64,000 nucleotides of DNA from Lachnospiraceae bacterium (GTDB lineage Bacteria > Bacillota > Clostridia > Lachnospirales > Lachnospiraceae), in assembly GCA_024690205.1 (NCBI GenBank), contig JAILCX010000088.1:1-64000 (forward strand), read 5' to 3'. Numbering within the stretch: position 1 is the first letter of the stretch; each line of letters begins with the position of its first letter. Positions 26,859 through 36,277 of this stretch are shown in pieces. The position numbers and the translations under genes are program-made. The notes below the pieces were generated by a model that did not search any database, was not told the origin of the DNA, and saw only the letters and a program-made list of their open reading frames with translations.

Positions 26859-27815
26859 TTATTCCCTGACCGCCGTTACGGATCTCCATTCACCTTGTGA
26901 ATTAACTTCCTTTACCGTCAATCCGGCCTTTTCCATTGCCTCAATGACGATCTTTTCTTTTCCTTCTATTATTCCCGAAGTTATATATACACCGCCGTGT
27001 TTAAGCTGGTTTACTATGACCGGTGTTAAAGGAACAAGCACATCCGCAAGGATATTAGCCACCACGATATCATAGCATTCATATCCAACTTCATCCTGAA
27101 CCTGCTTTTCGGTAATGATGTTTCCTATAAGCAGTTTGAACTTTTCATCGGGAATCCCGTTTTGTTCCATATTATCCCTTACCGCATCGACTGCGCAGGG
27201 ATCAAGGTCCGTTCCGACTGCTTTTTCCGCACCGAACATTAACGACAAAACGGCAAGTATCCCGCTTCCTGTTCCGACATCCAAAAGACGGGTTTGCGGT
27301 GTTACATACTTTCGAAGTTCCCTTATGCAAAGCTGGGTTGTTTCGTGGGCTCCGGTTCCGAATGCGGTTCCGGGATCTATATGCAGAATGAATTTACCCT
27401 TGTCTTCTTCCTTTACTTCTTCCCATGAAGGAATGACAAGGACATCCTCTATCGTGAACTGATGGAAATACTTTTTCCAGTTATTTATCCAGTCGATATC
27501 TTCCGTTTCGGTTACGGTAACGGTTCCTTCCCCGATATCGATGTTAAAGCTCCGAAGATCATCAAGCTCATTTTTAATATCTTTTAAAAGCTCTTCTTTT
27601 TTACTTAAGTCCTCGACAAAAAAGCTAAGATAAGCAACACCGTCATCTTCCTCTGTCTCCGGAAGAATATCCACAAACATCTGCTCCTTTTCAAGTGCGG
27701 TAAGAGGAACCTTATCCTCTATCTGGGCACCCTCAAGTCCTATGTCGTAAAGCGTGCTTATCACTATATCTTCGGCCTCAACCGTTGTCTTTACTCTGAA
27801 CCTCAGCCACTTCAT
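26859..27815 (-). CDS. prmA: Ribosomal protein L11 methyltransferase PrmA
   Basis: 318 residues. The N-terminal substrate-recognition domain (MKWLRFRVKTTVEAEDIV) is followed by the SAM domain with LHIDPGTAFGTGAHETTQLC, LLDVGTGSGILAVLS and VVANILADVLVPL, all characteristic of PrmA. It trimethylates ribosomal protein L11. It is co-directional with degT upstream (24-base gap) and rsmE downstream. Confidence 0.95.
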   Translation of the reverse strand: MKWLRFRVKTTVEAEDIVISTLYDIGLEGAQIEDKVPLTALEKEQMFVDILPETEEDDGVAYLSFFVEDLSKKEELLKDIKNELDDLRSFNIDIGEGTVTVTETEDIDWINNWKKYFHQFTIEDVLVIPSWEEVKEEDKGKFILHIDPGTAFGTGAHETTQLCIRELRKYVTPQTRLLDVGTGSGILAVLSLMFGAEKAVGTDLDPCAVDAVRDNMEQNGIPDEKFKLLIGNIITEKQVQDEVGYECYDIVVANILADVLVPLTPVIVNQLKHGGVYITSGIIEGKEKIVIEAMEKAGLTVKEVNSQGEWRSVTAVRE

Positions 27816-27839
27816 CCTTAAGGTCTCCTGATCTTTTCC

Positions 27840-29033
27840 TTACTTAGCGTAGTACCCGGCAATCCTTGTCACCGCTTTTATGACGGATTCAACATCCTCA
27901 TCGCTCATCGCATAGTAAAGCGGAAGTGAAAGCATCTCATCATACAGTTTCTCGGCATTGGGACATAATCCCTTTTTGTATCCTCTTCTTTCATACTCGG
28001 GGAAGTAGTATACGGGAATGTAATGCACGTTGCAGAACACGTTCTCTTTAGCAAGAGCATCAAAAAACTGCCTTCTGTTTATGCTGATCTTTTCGGGAAT
28101 TATACGAAGGATATAAAGATGTCTTGTCGTATCCGATTCCGGTATCTCTTTCTGAACGAATATATTATCAAGCTTTGAAAAAGCCTCATCATATCTGGCT
28201 ACTATTTCTTTTCTTTTCTTTGAGAACATGGGCAGCTTATCAAGCTGGCTTATCAAAAGGGCCGCCTGAATATCGGTCATCCTGTAGTTATAACCCATAT
28301 CGACCATTTCATAATACCAGGGACCATCTATCTCATGTTCCATTAAAGAAGCATCCCTTGTAATACCGTGAGATCTGTATAAGAGAAGTTTTTTATAAAG
28401 GCCTTCATCGTTTGTAAGAACGGCTCCGCCCTCGCCTGCTGTTACCGTCTTTACGGGATGGAACGAAAAGGTAGTCATATCGGCGATCGATCCGTTGGGC
28501 TTTCCTTTATACTTTGTTCCTATTACATGGGCACCGTCTTCAATAAGTGTGATGTTATTCTTGTGACAGTGCTCCAAAAGCTCATCAAGACATACCGACT
28601 GTCCGGTATAATCTACAGCAACTACAGCCTTTGTCTTGGGCGTGGTAAGCTTTCTGACGTTTTCGGGATCAATATTGTATGTCTCGGAATCAATATCAGC
28701 AAAAACCGGAGTTGCTCCGCAATACAGAGCACAGTTTGCTGATGCTGCAAAGGTTATCGGAGTTGTGATAACTTCATCACCTTCGCTGACACCTGCTGCC
28801 ATACATGCTATATGAAGCGCTGCGGTTCCGTTTGAACATACAACTGCATACTTTGCTCCCGTTATGGCACAAAGCTTCTTTTCAAGTTCTCCTATCTTGG
28901 GACCGCAGGTCAGATAATCGGATCTTAATACATCAACAACCGATGAAACGTCGTCTTCATCAATGTACTGATGTCCGTAATATATCGGAGTTTTTCTTAT
29001 CGGAGTGCCGCCTTCTATAGCAGGTTTTTCCAT
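27840..29033 (-). CDS. DegT/DnrJ/EryC1/StrS sugar aminotransferase (PseC-like)
   Basis: 397 residues (two ATGs at the start; the second, at 29033, has the better spacing to AAGGA). Motifs: CSNGTAALHIACMAAG (PLP phosphate), LIEDGAHVIGTKYKG, and the PLP lysine in TFSFHPVKTVTAGEGGA (about K195). Closest in style to PseC and other UDP-4-keto-sugar aminotransferases that make amino sugars for surface glycans or flagellin glycosylation. No partner nucleotide-sugar genes lie beside it, so the sugar is unknown. It is embedded between nptA and prmA. Confidence 0.85.
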   Translation of the reverse strand: MEKPAIEGGTPIRKTPIYYGHQYIDEDDVSSVVDVLRSDYLTCGPKIGELEKKLCAITGAKYAVVCSNGTAALHIACMAAGVSEGDEVITTPITFAASANCALYCGATPVFADIDSETYNIDPENVRKLTTPKTKAVVAVDYTGQSVCLDELLEHCHKNNITLIEDGAHVIGTKYKGKPNGSIADMTTFSFHPVKTVTAGEGGAVLTNDEGLYKKLLLYRSHGITRDASLMEHEIDGPWYYEMVDMGYNYRMTDIQAALLISQLDKLPMFSKKRKEIVARYDEAFSKLDNIFVQKEIPESDTTRHLYILRIIPEKISINRRQFFDALAKENVFCNVHYIPVYYFPEYERRGYKKGLCPNAEKLYDEMLSLPLYYAMSDEDVESVIKAVTRIAGYYAK

Positions 29034-29063
29034 CATGGCTTCCTTTCTTTTGTGAGCGCTTTT

Positions 29064-30863
29064 TCAGTCTTCACCATCTGATGAACGTCCGGGCAGTTCA
29101 TACTTTTTGCTGTATTGTTTTACAAGCTTTGTGAATTCATTGTTATTCTTATTTACTATCTCTTCTTCAAGTTCGTGAGCTCCGATCATTTCATTCTCCT
29201 GCAGAATGGATATTGCAATGTTCGAGCAGTGATCCGAAACTCTCTCGTAGTTGTTCAAAAGATCTGACAGGATAAATCCCATTTCAATTGAGCATTTGCC
29301 CTTGCGAAGTCTTTTTATATGGTGAGTCTTTATCTCCTGGTTCAGCATGTCGATGACTTCCTCTATGGGCTCGACATTGGTAGCAAGCGATCTGTCCGTA
29401 CGCTCAAACGCATCAAAAGACATTGTAACTATATCCTTTACGGCATTGGTATATACCGCCAGTTCTTCTTCGGCTTTTTTGGAGAATTTAAGGCCCTTTT
29501 CGGCTTTTTCCCTGGCGGTCTCCATGATGTTTACGGCATGATCGGAGATCCTCTCAAAGTCACCTATGCTGTGAAGTATGATGGTAAGCTGGGTCGAATC
29601 TTCCCTGCTCATTGGATGTGATCCAAGCTTAACAAGATAACTTCCAAGTTCGTCCTCATAGTGATCTACCACATCCTCAAGATCAACTACCTTCTTTGCC
29701 TTTTTTTCCTTATAATCCATCAAAAGATCTATAGCCGTAAAAAGCGCATCTCTTGTATGCTTAGCCATATCGACCGCAACCTGCTTTGACTGTGAGATCG
29801 CAAGTCCGGGTGATGCCAAGAACCTTTCATCCAAAAGCTTTATGTTTCTCTTGGCCTCAATACCCTTTAATTCCTTTTCTTCCTCAGTTACGGGGATCGA
29901 CAGATAAACCGGCTTTAAAAGAAGTTTGCCAAAGGGGAATAGCACAACTGCTGAAGCTATACTCAAACAGGTGTCAAAGACCGCGATACCGACCGCAGTT
30001 GAATTCTTTTCAAGGAAGCCGAACCTGAATATTACATTAAGTGAATAGAAGATCACAAAGAACAGAACGCCCCTTATTATGTTGTAATAAAGGTGTATGA
30101 GTGAGGATCTTCTGGCATTACGCGTCGTTCCAATGCTGGATAATAGTGATGTTGCACAGGTTCCTATATTGGCTCCTATCATAAGAGGGATCGCTGTTCC
30201 GTAGGTAATGAGTCCTGCCGTTGAAAGTACCTGCAGCATACCGATGGTAGCGGATGAAGACTGTATCATTGCAGTCAGCAGCACACCGATAAGCACTCCT
30301 ATAAACGGATTAGAGAATATCATCATCAGGTGTGAAAATCCCTGTGATTCGGACAAAGGAGCAATGCTTTCAGACATCGTCTTCATACCGAAGATCAGCA
30401 CGGCAAATCCCACGAATATAAGTGCGAGATTCTTCCTTTTGGTATTTTTTGAAATGAGTATGATAAATACACCGATGATCGCCAGGATCGGTGCGAAGCT
30501 TGTCGGCTTTAAGAACTGCAAAAACAGCGAAGCATCAGAGCCTACGGATGAAAGTGACATTACCCAGGGCGTTACCGTGGCACCGATGTTTGCACCTATG
30601 ATAACGTAGACCGCTTTGGCAAGTTCCATGATGCCGGAGTTGACGAAACCGACTATCATTACCGTTGTCGCAGACGATGACTGCATAAGCGCTGTGACCA
30701 TGGCACCCATTGCAATTGCCATAAACCTATTGGAGGTTATCTTTCCGAGTATTCCCTCGAGTTTTCCTCCGGATGTCTTTTTAAGCCCGTCTCCCATCAC
30801 GTTTATTCCGTAAAGGAAAAGAGCCAGTCCGCCTATAAAGTTAAAAATGCTAAATAAATCCAT
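29064..30863 (-). CDS. Na/Pi cotransporter family protein with C-terminal PhoU domain
   Basis: 599 residues. The membrane part (about 1-320) contains two inverted Na_Pi_cotrans repeats each with the QSSSAT signature (MQSSSATTVMIVGF near 60 and IQSSSATIGMLQVL near 200). The C-terminal part (about 345-590) is a four-helix PhoU-like domain (RISDHAVNIMETAREKAE, RVSDHCSNIAISIL). Members move phosphate or balance its uptake. There is no good Shine-Dalgarno; a strong TGGACA/TATAAT promoter inside the end of mfd should start the mRNA about two bases before the ATG, so a leaderless transcript is predicted. Confidence 0.9.
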   Translation of the reverse strand: MDLFSIFNFIGGLALFLYGINVMGDGLKKTSGGKLEGILGKITSNRFMAIAMGAMVTALMQSSSATTVMIVGFVNSGIMELAKAVYVIIGANIGATVTPWVMSLSSVGSDASLFLQFLKPTSFAPILAIIGVFIILISKNTKRKNLALIFVGFAVLIFGMKTMSESIAPLSESQGFSHLMMIFSNPFIGVLIGVLLTAMIQSSSATIGMLQVLSTAGLITYGTAIPLMIGANIGTCATSLLSSIGTTRNARRSSLIHLYYNIIRGVLFFVIFYSLNVIFRFGFLEKNSTAVGIAVFDTCLSIASAVVLFPFGKLLLKPVYLSIPVTEEEKELKGIEAKRNIKLLDERFLASPGLAISQSKQVAVDMAKHTRDALFTAIDLLMDYKEKKAKKVVDLEDVVDHYEDELGSYLVKLGSHPMSREDSTQLTIILHSIGDFERISDHAVNIMETAREKAEKGLKFSKKAEEELAVYTNAVKDIVTMSFDAFERTDRSLATNVEPIEEVIDMLNQEIKTHHIKRLRKGKCSIEMGFILSDLLNNYERVSDHCSNIAISILQENEMIGAHELEEEIVNKNNNEFTKLVKQYSKKYELPGRSSDGED

Positions 30864-30872
30864 ACCTATACC

Positions 30873-30902
30873 ATTATAGTAAGTTGCTTATCATAGTGTC
30901 CA
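30873..30902 (-). promoter_or_regulatory. Intragenic sigma-A promoter for the Na/Pi gene
   Basis: On the minus strand, TGGACA (30897-30902), an 18-base spacer and TATAAT (30873-30878) overlap the last codons and the stop of mfd. Transcription should begin about 30866, only two or three bases before the ATG at 30863. Confidence 0.55.
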
Positions 30903-33900
30903 GTATTTCACCTGTCGAATTAAGTATTGTCCTGGTGTCCTTTTCAAGCATTCCCGATACTTTGTATCTGTATGTAAACCTCAATAGTTTGGGATTGAAC
31001 GAAAGGCCCTTGTGTTCCATGATGACATTGCTTATGCCCTCCGGGTTTATTGGCGCATCCGGTCTTATCGCAAATTCTATCGTTCCGCCTCTTCCCTTGA
31101 CATCGGTAATATATAACCTGTGGGCATTTACCCTTATAAGTGAGATCCTTATGAGGTTATCGGCACTTTCAGGAACGGTTCCGAACCTGTCCAAAAGCTC
31201 ATCCCTCATATCATCCGCTTCTTCTGCGGTCTCTATCCCCGCTATCCTTTTATATATATCAAGCTTCTGAACTTCATTGACTATATATTCGGGCGGGATA
31301 TAAGCATCGACATCTATATCCACGGTCGTATCAAAGTCCGTGGTTACTTCTTCACCCTTAAGATGTTTTACAGCCTCGTTCAGCATTTTGCAATACAGAT
31401 CATAACCAACGGCACTCATATGCCCGTGCTGGGTCTTTCCGAGGATATTTCCGGCCCCTCTTATCTCAAGGTCCTTCATCGCGATCTTGAATCCCGATCC
31501 GAGATCCGTAAATTCCCTGATGACCTCTAGTCTCTTTTCAGCCACCTCCTTAAGCAGCTGATCCTTTCTGTACATAAGGAAAGCATATGCGGTTCTGTTG
31601 CTTCTTCCTATCCTTCCCCTTAACTGGTAAAGTTGCGAAAGTCCCATCCTGTCGGAATCGTGGATGATCATCGTATTAACGTTTGAAATGTCCATGCCCG
31701 TTTCGATGATCGTCGTCGATACAAGGACATCGATGTCATGATTTATAAAATCATACATTATGTTCTCAAGATCTTTTTCCTTCATCTGCCCGTGAGCATA
31801 TTCAACTCTGGCTTCCGGAACAAGCTTTTGGATGGACGAGGCAACATCGGCTATGTTATTGACCCGGTTATATACATAGTATACCTGGCCGTTACGCGCA
31901 AGTTCCCTGACTATGGCTTCCCTAACCATCTCTTCGTTATACTCAAGGACATAGGTCTGGATCGGAAGCCTGTCTGCCGGAGCCTCATCAAGCACAGACA
32001 TATCCCTTATCCCGACAAGACTCATATGGAGGGTTCTAGGGATGGGCGTTGCACTCAGAGCAAGAACATCGACCGTCTGCTTTAACTTCTTAATCTTTTC
32101 CTTGTGGGAAACGCCGAAACGCTGCTCCTCATCTATGATAAGAAGCCCCAGGTCCTTAAATGAAACGTCGTCCGATAACACCCTGTGGGTTCCGATGACT
32201 ATATCTACCATACCCTTTTTTAAATCGGATATGGTCGTCCTTACCTCCGATGCGGTCCTGAACCTTGAAAGAAGATCTATCCTTACGGGGAAGTTTTTCA
32301 TTCTCTGGATAAACGTATTGTAATGCTGCTGCGCGAGGATCGTTGTGGGTACCAGCAAAACGACCTGCTTCCCGTCCTGTACGGCTTTAAAAGCAGCCCT
32401 TATCGCGATCTCCGTCTTTCCGTACCCGACATCTCCGCATATGAGACGGTCCATTATTCCGGGAGATTCCATGTCGCGCTTGGTATCCTCTATAGCAGTG
32501 AGCTGGTCATCCGTTTCCTCAAACGGGAACATCTCTTCAAATTCCTTTTGCCATACGGTATCCTTGCCGAACTGATAGCCCTTTGTGTTCTGCCTTAGTG
32601 CATAAAGCTCCACCAGATCCTTTGCTATCTCTTCGGTCGCTGCCTTAACCTTTGCTTTGGTGTTGGTCCATTCTTTTGAACCGAGCTTGTTTATCTTTGG
32701 CTTCTTAGCATCCGAAGAAGCATACTTTTGAAGGACATCAAGTCCCGTTGCTAGGACATAAAGATTCCCTCCGTCCCTGTATTCGATCTTGATGTAGTCC
32801 TTTCTTATATGGTCTACCTCAATCTTTTCTATACCGCGGTATATGCCGAGTCCGTGCGTCTCATGAACCACGTAATCTCCGATGTTGAGTTCGTTAAAGT
32901 CACGTATTTGCTGGCCTTCGTACCTTCTTTTCTTTCTCTTTTTCTTTTTTTCCGCACCGAAGATATCCGTCTCCGAGATAACGGCAAACTTTAAGAGCGG
33001 ATATTCAAACCCGCGGCTTATATGCCCGTAGTAGGTCTCAATCTCTCTTGGAAGGAGCTCTCTTTCGGAGTCCTCCGAGTAAAATGCGTTAAGTTCGTTG
33101 TCCCTAAGGTCGTTGGCAAGTCTTTGGGCTCTAGTCCTTGACCCCGAAAGCAAAAGAACCCTGTATCCCTGGTCTTTATACTTTTTAAGATCTTTTACCA
33201 GAGCTTCAAAGCTGTTGTTGTATCCCGGGATCCCCTTAACGGTAACGTTAAGTTTAAACGATGGTTTAAGCAGCGATCCTGACAGGGAATTCTTCATATC
33301 AAGCGAAGTAAGATATGCCGTGTGGAATTTGGATATCTTTGCCATCACGACGGGAAGCGTAAGAAGGATTCCTGCCTGTCCCGGAAGAGAGTAACCCTTT
33401 TCGACCCTGCTTTTCATGCTGTCGGTAAACTCAAGCTCGATCGCCTTTGCATGCTCCTCGATCCTTGCAGGTTCATCAAGGAATATCACTGTTTCCTTAG
33501 GATCAAAAAGTCCCGTGAGCGAATCCGTTTCCTTGTAAAAATATCCGATATAAGAATCAAGGTTTATAAGATTCCTGAACTCGGTTATCTCTTCTTTAAG
33601 CGCCCTTACATCCGAATCGATCCTGTGGGCTTCCTCAGTTTTAAACTCACTTCTGAACTGCTCTTCGCACTTCTTTGCTTCGCTGAGGATCTTTTCAAGT
33701 CCTTCTCTTATCTCCTTATCCGTAAGCAGGATCTCGGTTGCGGGATAGATCTTTATCTCATCAAGCTGTTCAACGGATCTTTGTGATCCGATATCAAAAC
33801 TCCTTATGGAATCGACATCATCTCCCCACAGTTCTATACGGAAGGGGTTTTCTTCCGTAAGGTCAAAGATGTCTACGATACCGCCTCTTATGCTGAAGTC

Positions 33901-34407
33901 TCCGGGATTTTCAACCTGATAGGACTTTACATATCCCATCATGACCAGTTTTTTTGCTATTGCTTCTTCCGATATGGTCTGACCCTTAAATATCGAAAGC
34001 GTGTTGTTCTTAAACACATCGGACGGGATCTGGGGCGCCATCAGGGCATCAAATGTCGTTACGATTGTAACCGATTCGTTGTTAATGATCTTTTTAAGAC
34101 ATTTCATCCTTTCGGCAGTCAGCCGGTTGCCCCTTATATCAGCCTGATAAAAGATAAGGTCCTTTGCGGGAAATGATATGACATCTCTGTCATAAATCTT
34201 GTAATCTTCGACTATCTCCTTTAAGCGTATATCGTTATGAGTAACTATGAGCTTGTATTTGAAATTTTCGGACAGACCGAAAACGGCATGGAGCTTTGAA
34301 GACTCCATGCATCCCGAAAGCAGAACTACTCCGCCGTCTTTATGAAGTTTTGATGATAGGGTATCAAATTCACCTATCTCATTTAATACTTCTTTTAATG
34401 TGTTCAT
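30874..34407 (-). CDS. mfd: Transcription-repair coupling factor Mfd
   Basis: 1177 residues, full length. The UvrB-like N-terminus (1-350) is followed by the RNA polymerase-interacting domain (NIGDYVVHETHGLGIYRGIE near 510), the RecG-like translocase with Walker A GDVGYGKTEIAIRAAF, the DEEQRFG box and the TRG region (LALSATPIPRTLHMSL), then the C-terminal TRCF domain (about 1020-1130). It removes stalled RNA polymerase and recruits UvrA. It is one base downstream of pth, a widely conserved pair. Confidence 0.97.
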   Translation of the reverse strand: MNTLKEVLNEIGEFDTLSSKLHKDGGVVLLSGCMESSKLHAVFGLSENFKYKLIVTHNDIRLKEIVEDYKIYDRDVISFPAKDLIFYQADIRGNRLTAERMKCLKKIINNESVTIVTTFDALMAPQIPSDVFKNNTLSIFKGQTISEEAIAKKLVMMGYVKSYQVENPGDFSIRGGIVDIFDLTEENPFRIELWGDDVDSIRSFDIGSQRSVEQLDEIKIYPATEILLTDKEIREGLEKILSEAKKCEEQFRSEFKTEEAHRIDSDVRALKEEITEFRNLINLDSYIGYFYKETDSLTGLFDPKETVIFLDEPARIEEHAKAIELEFTDSMKSRVEKGYSLPGQAGILLTLPVVMAKISKFHTAYLTSLDMKNSLSGSLLKPSFKLNVTVKGIPGYNNSFEALVKDLKKYKDQGYRVLLLSGSRTRAQRLANDLRDNELNAFYSEDSERELLPREIETYYGHISRGFEYPLLKFAVISETDIFGAEKKKKRKKRRYEGQQIRDFNELNIGDYVVHETHGLGIYRGIEKIEVDHIRKDYIKIEYRDGGNLYVLATGLDVLQKYASSDAKKPKINKLGSKEWTNTKAKVKAATEEIAKDLVELYALRQNTKGYQFGKDTVWQKEFEEMFPFEETDDQLTAIEDTKRDMESPGIMDRLICGDVGYGKTEIAIRAAFKAVQDGKQVVLLVPTTILAQQHYNTFIQRMKNFPVRIDLLSRFRTASEVRTTISDLKKGMVDIVIGTHRVLSDDVSFKDLGLLIIDEEQRFGVSHKEKIKKLKQTVDVLALSATPIPRTLHMSLVGIRDMSVLDEAPADRLPIQTYVLEYNEEMVREAIVRELARNGQVYYVYNRVNNIADVASSIQKLVPEARVEYAHGQMKEKDLENIMYDFINHDIDVLVSTTIIETGMDISNVNTMIIHDSDRMGLSQLYQLRGRIGRSNRTAYAFLMYRKDQLLKEVAEKRLEVIREFTDLGSGFKIAMKDLEIRGAGNILGKTQHGHMSAVGYDLYCKMLNEAVKHLKGEEVTTDFDTTVDIDVDAYIPPEYIVNEVQKLDIYKRIAGIETAEEADDMRDELLDRFGTVPESADNLIRISLIRVNAHRLYITDVKGRGGTIEFAIRPDAPINPEGISNVIMEHKGLSFNPKLLRFTYRYKVSGMLEKDTRTILNSTGEILDTMISNLL

Positions 34408-34408
34408 C

Positions 34409-35020
34409 TTATTCTTCGGAACTTACTTTTTCACTGTCCGGAGCCTTTTTGGGAACCTTCCTGTTATACGTGTTCATTGCTCCTTCGACATCGTCTTTTA
34501 GTATGAGCCTTATCGCCTCGGATGCCTGCCTTAATCCGTCTTTCATTGCGTCTTTTTCTTCGCTTTTGAAATGTCCGAGCACATAGTCTGCAAGATCCAT
34601 CCTCGAAGGTTTCTGACCCACTCCGATGCGGACACGTTTGAATTCCTCGGTTCCGATATTCTTTATGATGTTCTTAAGTCCGTTATGTCCGCCGGCGGAT
34701 CCCTTCGGGCGCACTCTTATGTATCCCGGAGGAAGTTCTATATCATCCGAGATCACGATGAGTTCTTCGGAAGGATTGATCTTGTAATAATCCGTCAGCT
34801 CTCTTATGCTTTCACCCGAAAGGTTCATAAACGTTAGAGGCTTTACAAGAAGGACTTTTTGGCCTTCTATCATTCCTTTTCCGACAAGCGCTTTATGCTG
34901 GATGGTAGTGACACCTATCCCGAATTCATCAGCCAGTTCGTCTATCAGCAAAAAACCGATATTATGTCTTGTTCCGTCATATTCTTTTGTGGGGTTTCCC
35001 AAGCCTGCGATAATATACAT
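34409..35020 (-). CDS. pth: Peptidyl-tRNA hydrolase
   Basis: 203 residues. It starts MYIIAGLGNPTKEYDGTRHNIGF, with the catalytic His and Asn in GTRHNIGF and GLGN, followed by KPLTFMNLSGESI and SDDIELPPG. The C-terminal extension (about 188-203, KKAPDSEKVSSEE) is charged and beyond the enzyme fold. It recycles tRNA from stalled peptidyl-tRNA and is the first gene of the pth-mfd run. Confidence 0.95.
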   Translation of the reverse strand: MYIIAGLGNPTKEYDGTRHNIGFLLIDELADEFGIGVTTIQHKALVGKGMIEGQKVLLVKPLTFMNLSGESIRELTDYYKINPSEELIVISDDIELPPGYIRVRPKGSAGGHNGLKNIIKNIGTEEFKRVRIGVGQKPSRMDLADYVLGHFKSEEKDAMKDGLRQASEAIRLILKDDVEGAMNTYNRKVPKKAPDSEKVSSEE

Positions 35021-35054
35021 CTTCTTATCCCTTTTTTGCGTGCATACATTAGAA

Positions 35055-35103
35055 ATTATACCATTTTACAGTGTTTCTTGAAAGCATCCGGTGTTTCTTG
35101 AAA
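35055..35103 (-). promoter_or_regulatory. Promoter of pth-mfd with tandem 13-bp operator-like repeats
   Basis: On the minus strand a perfect TATAAT (35055-35060) is preceded at 17 bases by TTTCAA, a poor -35 box that is part of a 13-base direct repeat TTTCAAGAAACAC. The repeat occurs twice, 20 bases apart start to start (35071-35083 and 35091-35103), each containing the palindrome TTTC-AA-GAAA. Two turns of spacing over a weak -35 suggest binding of an activator or repressor (inference). Confidence 0.5.
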
Positions 35104-35135
35104 AATAAATGAGGCTGCAGAATATCCGCAGCCTC
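35101..35135 (-). terminator. Terminator of the glgC-glgD operon
   Basis: An 8-bp stem GAGGCTGC (35111-35118) with GCAGCCTC (35128-35135), loop of nine, followed on the minus strand by AUUUAUUUUUC. It lies 24 bases after the glgD stop. Confidence 0.7.
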
Positions 35136-35158
35136 TCATAATACTCTTTGTTGATATT

Positions 35159-36277
35159 TTAAATTATATAGCGGTCACTACGCTCGACAACTATACGTAT
35201 TCCGTCCTCTCCCACATGGTTTGAGTTGGCTCTTATCGTGCCATGGCTTTCTACGATACAGTTCTCGATATAGGTGTTATCTCCGATATAAACATCATTG
35301 AGGATTATCGAGTTCTTGATCGTACAGTTGTTTCCGACATAGGCCTTTTTGAAGATGACCGAATTCTCAACCACACCGTTTATGATACATCCCGAAGAAA
35401 TAAGCGAGTTCCTTACCTGTGAACCGTAATTGTACTTTGCAGGAGGAAGATCGTCAACCTTTGAATAGATATCAGGATATTCTTTGAAGAAATAATCCCG
35501 GTTTTCCTTCTTAAGGAAGTCCATGTTGGTCTCAAAATAGTCTTCAACAGTAGCTATGTTTCTCCAGTAGCTGTCTATCTTATAACCGTAGATCCTCTTG
35601 AGGTTCCTGTAGCGGATGAGGATATCCTTAACAAAATCATATCTGTCCTCTTCCTTGCTCTTTTCGATCATCTCGATGAGCTGACGGCGGCGGATAACGT
35701 AGATACCGCAGGAGATGGTGTTGGAACGAGCAACAACGGGCTTTTCTTCGAATTCCTCGATCCTGCACTCTTCGTTCATCTTAATGATACCGAATCTGTC
35801 AACGTTTACATCGGCGGGCATATCCTTGCAGACAACCGTGATGTCAGCTTTCTTTTCGATATGGTATTCAAGAACCTTGTTGTAATCTATCTTGTATACG
35901 CAGTCACCTGATGTGATGACTACATAAGGCTCATGCGAGTTCTTTAAAAAAGAAAGGTTCTGGGCGATCGCATCAGCCGTTCCCCTGTACCAGGAATTAT
36001 TCTCTGCAGTAACGGCGGGAGTAGATACAAACAAACCTCCCTGCTTACGACCGAAGTTCCACCATTTTGAAGAACTTAAGTGTTCGTTCAGGGAACCGGC
36101 ATTGTACTGTGTCAGAACGGCAACCTTTTGTATGCTTGAGTTCGTAAGGTTACTCAGGGCAAAGTCGATACTGCGGTAACTACCCGCGATAGGCATGGCG
36201 CAAACCGCTCTTTTCGATGACAATTCTTTCATGCGGTAACTGTTTCCGCCCGCTAAGATTATTCCTATAGCTCTCAT
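35159..36277 (-). CDS. glgD: Glucose-1-phosphate adenylyltransferase regulatory subunit GlgD
   Basis: 372 residues. It starts [21 protein letters not shown], a nucleotidyltransferase fold in which the pyrophosphorylase GGxGTRL-type loop is altered to GGNSYRM, as is usual for GlgD. The C-terminal left-handed beta-helix is visible as repeats such as GNNCTIKNSIILNDVYIG. GlgD pairs with GlgC to activate ADP-glucose synthesis for glycogen. Its start overlaps the glgC stop (TAATG). Confidence 0.95.
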   Translation of the reverse strand: MRAIGIILAGGNSYRMKELSSKRAVCAMPIAGSYRSIDFALSNLTNSSIQKVAVLTQYNAGSLNEHLSSSKWWNFGRKQGGLFVSTPAVTAENNSWYRGTADAIAQNLSFLKNSHEPYVVITSGDCVYKIDYNKVLEYHIEKKADITVVCKDMPADVNVDRFGIIKMNEECRIEEFEEKPVVARSNTISCGIYVIRRRQLIEMIEKSKEEDRYDFVKDILIRYRNLKRIYGYKIDSYWRNIATVEDYFETNMDFLKKENRDYFFKEYPDIYSKVDDLPPAKYNYGSQVRNSLISSGCIINGVVENSVIFKKAYVGNNCTIKNSIILNDVYIGDNTYIENCIVESHGTIRANSNHVGEDGIRIVVERSDRYII

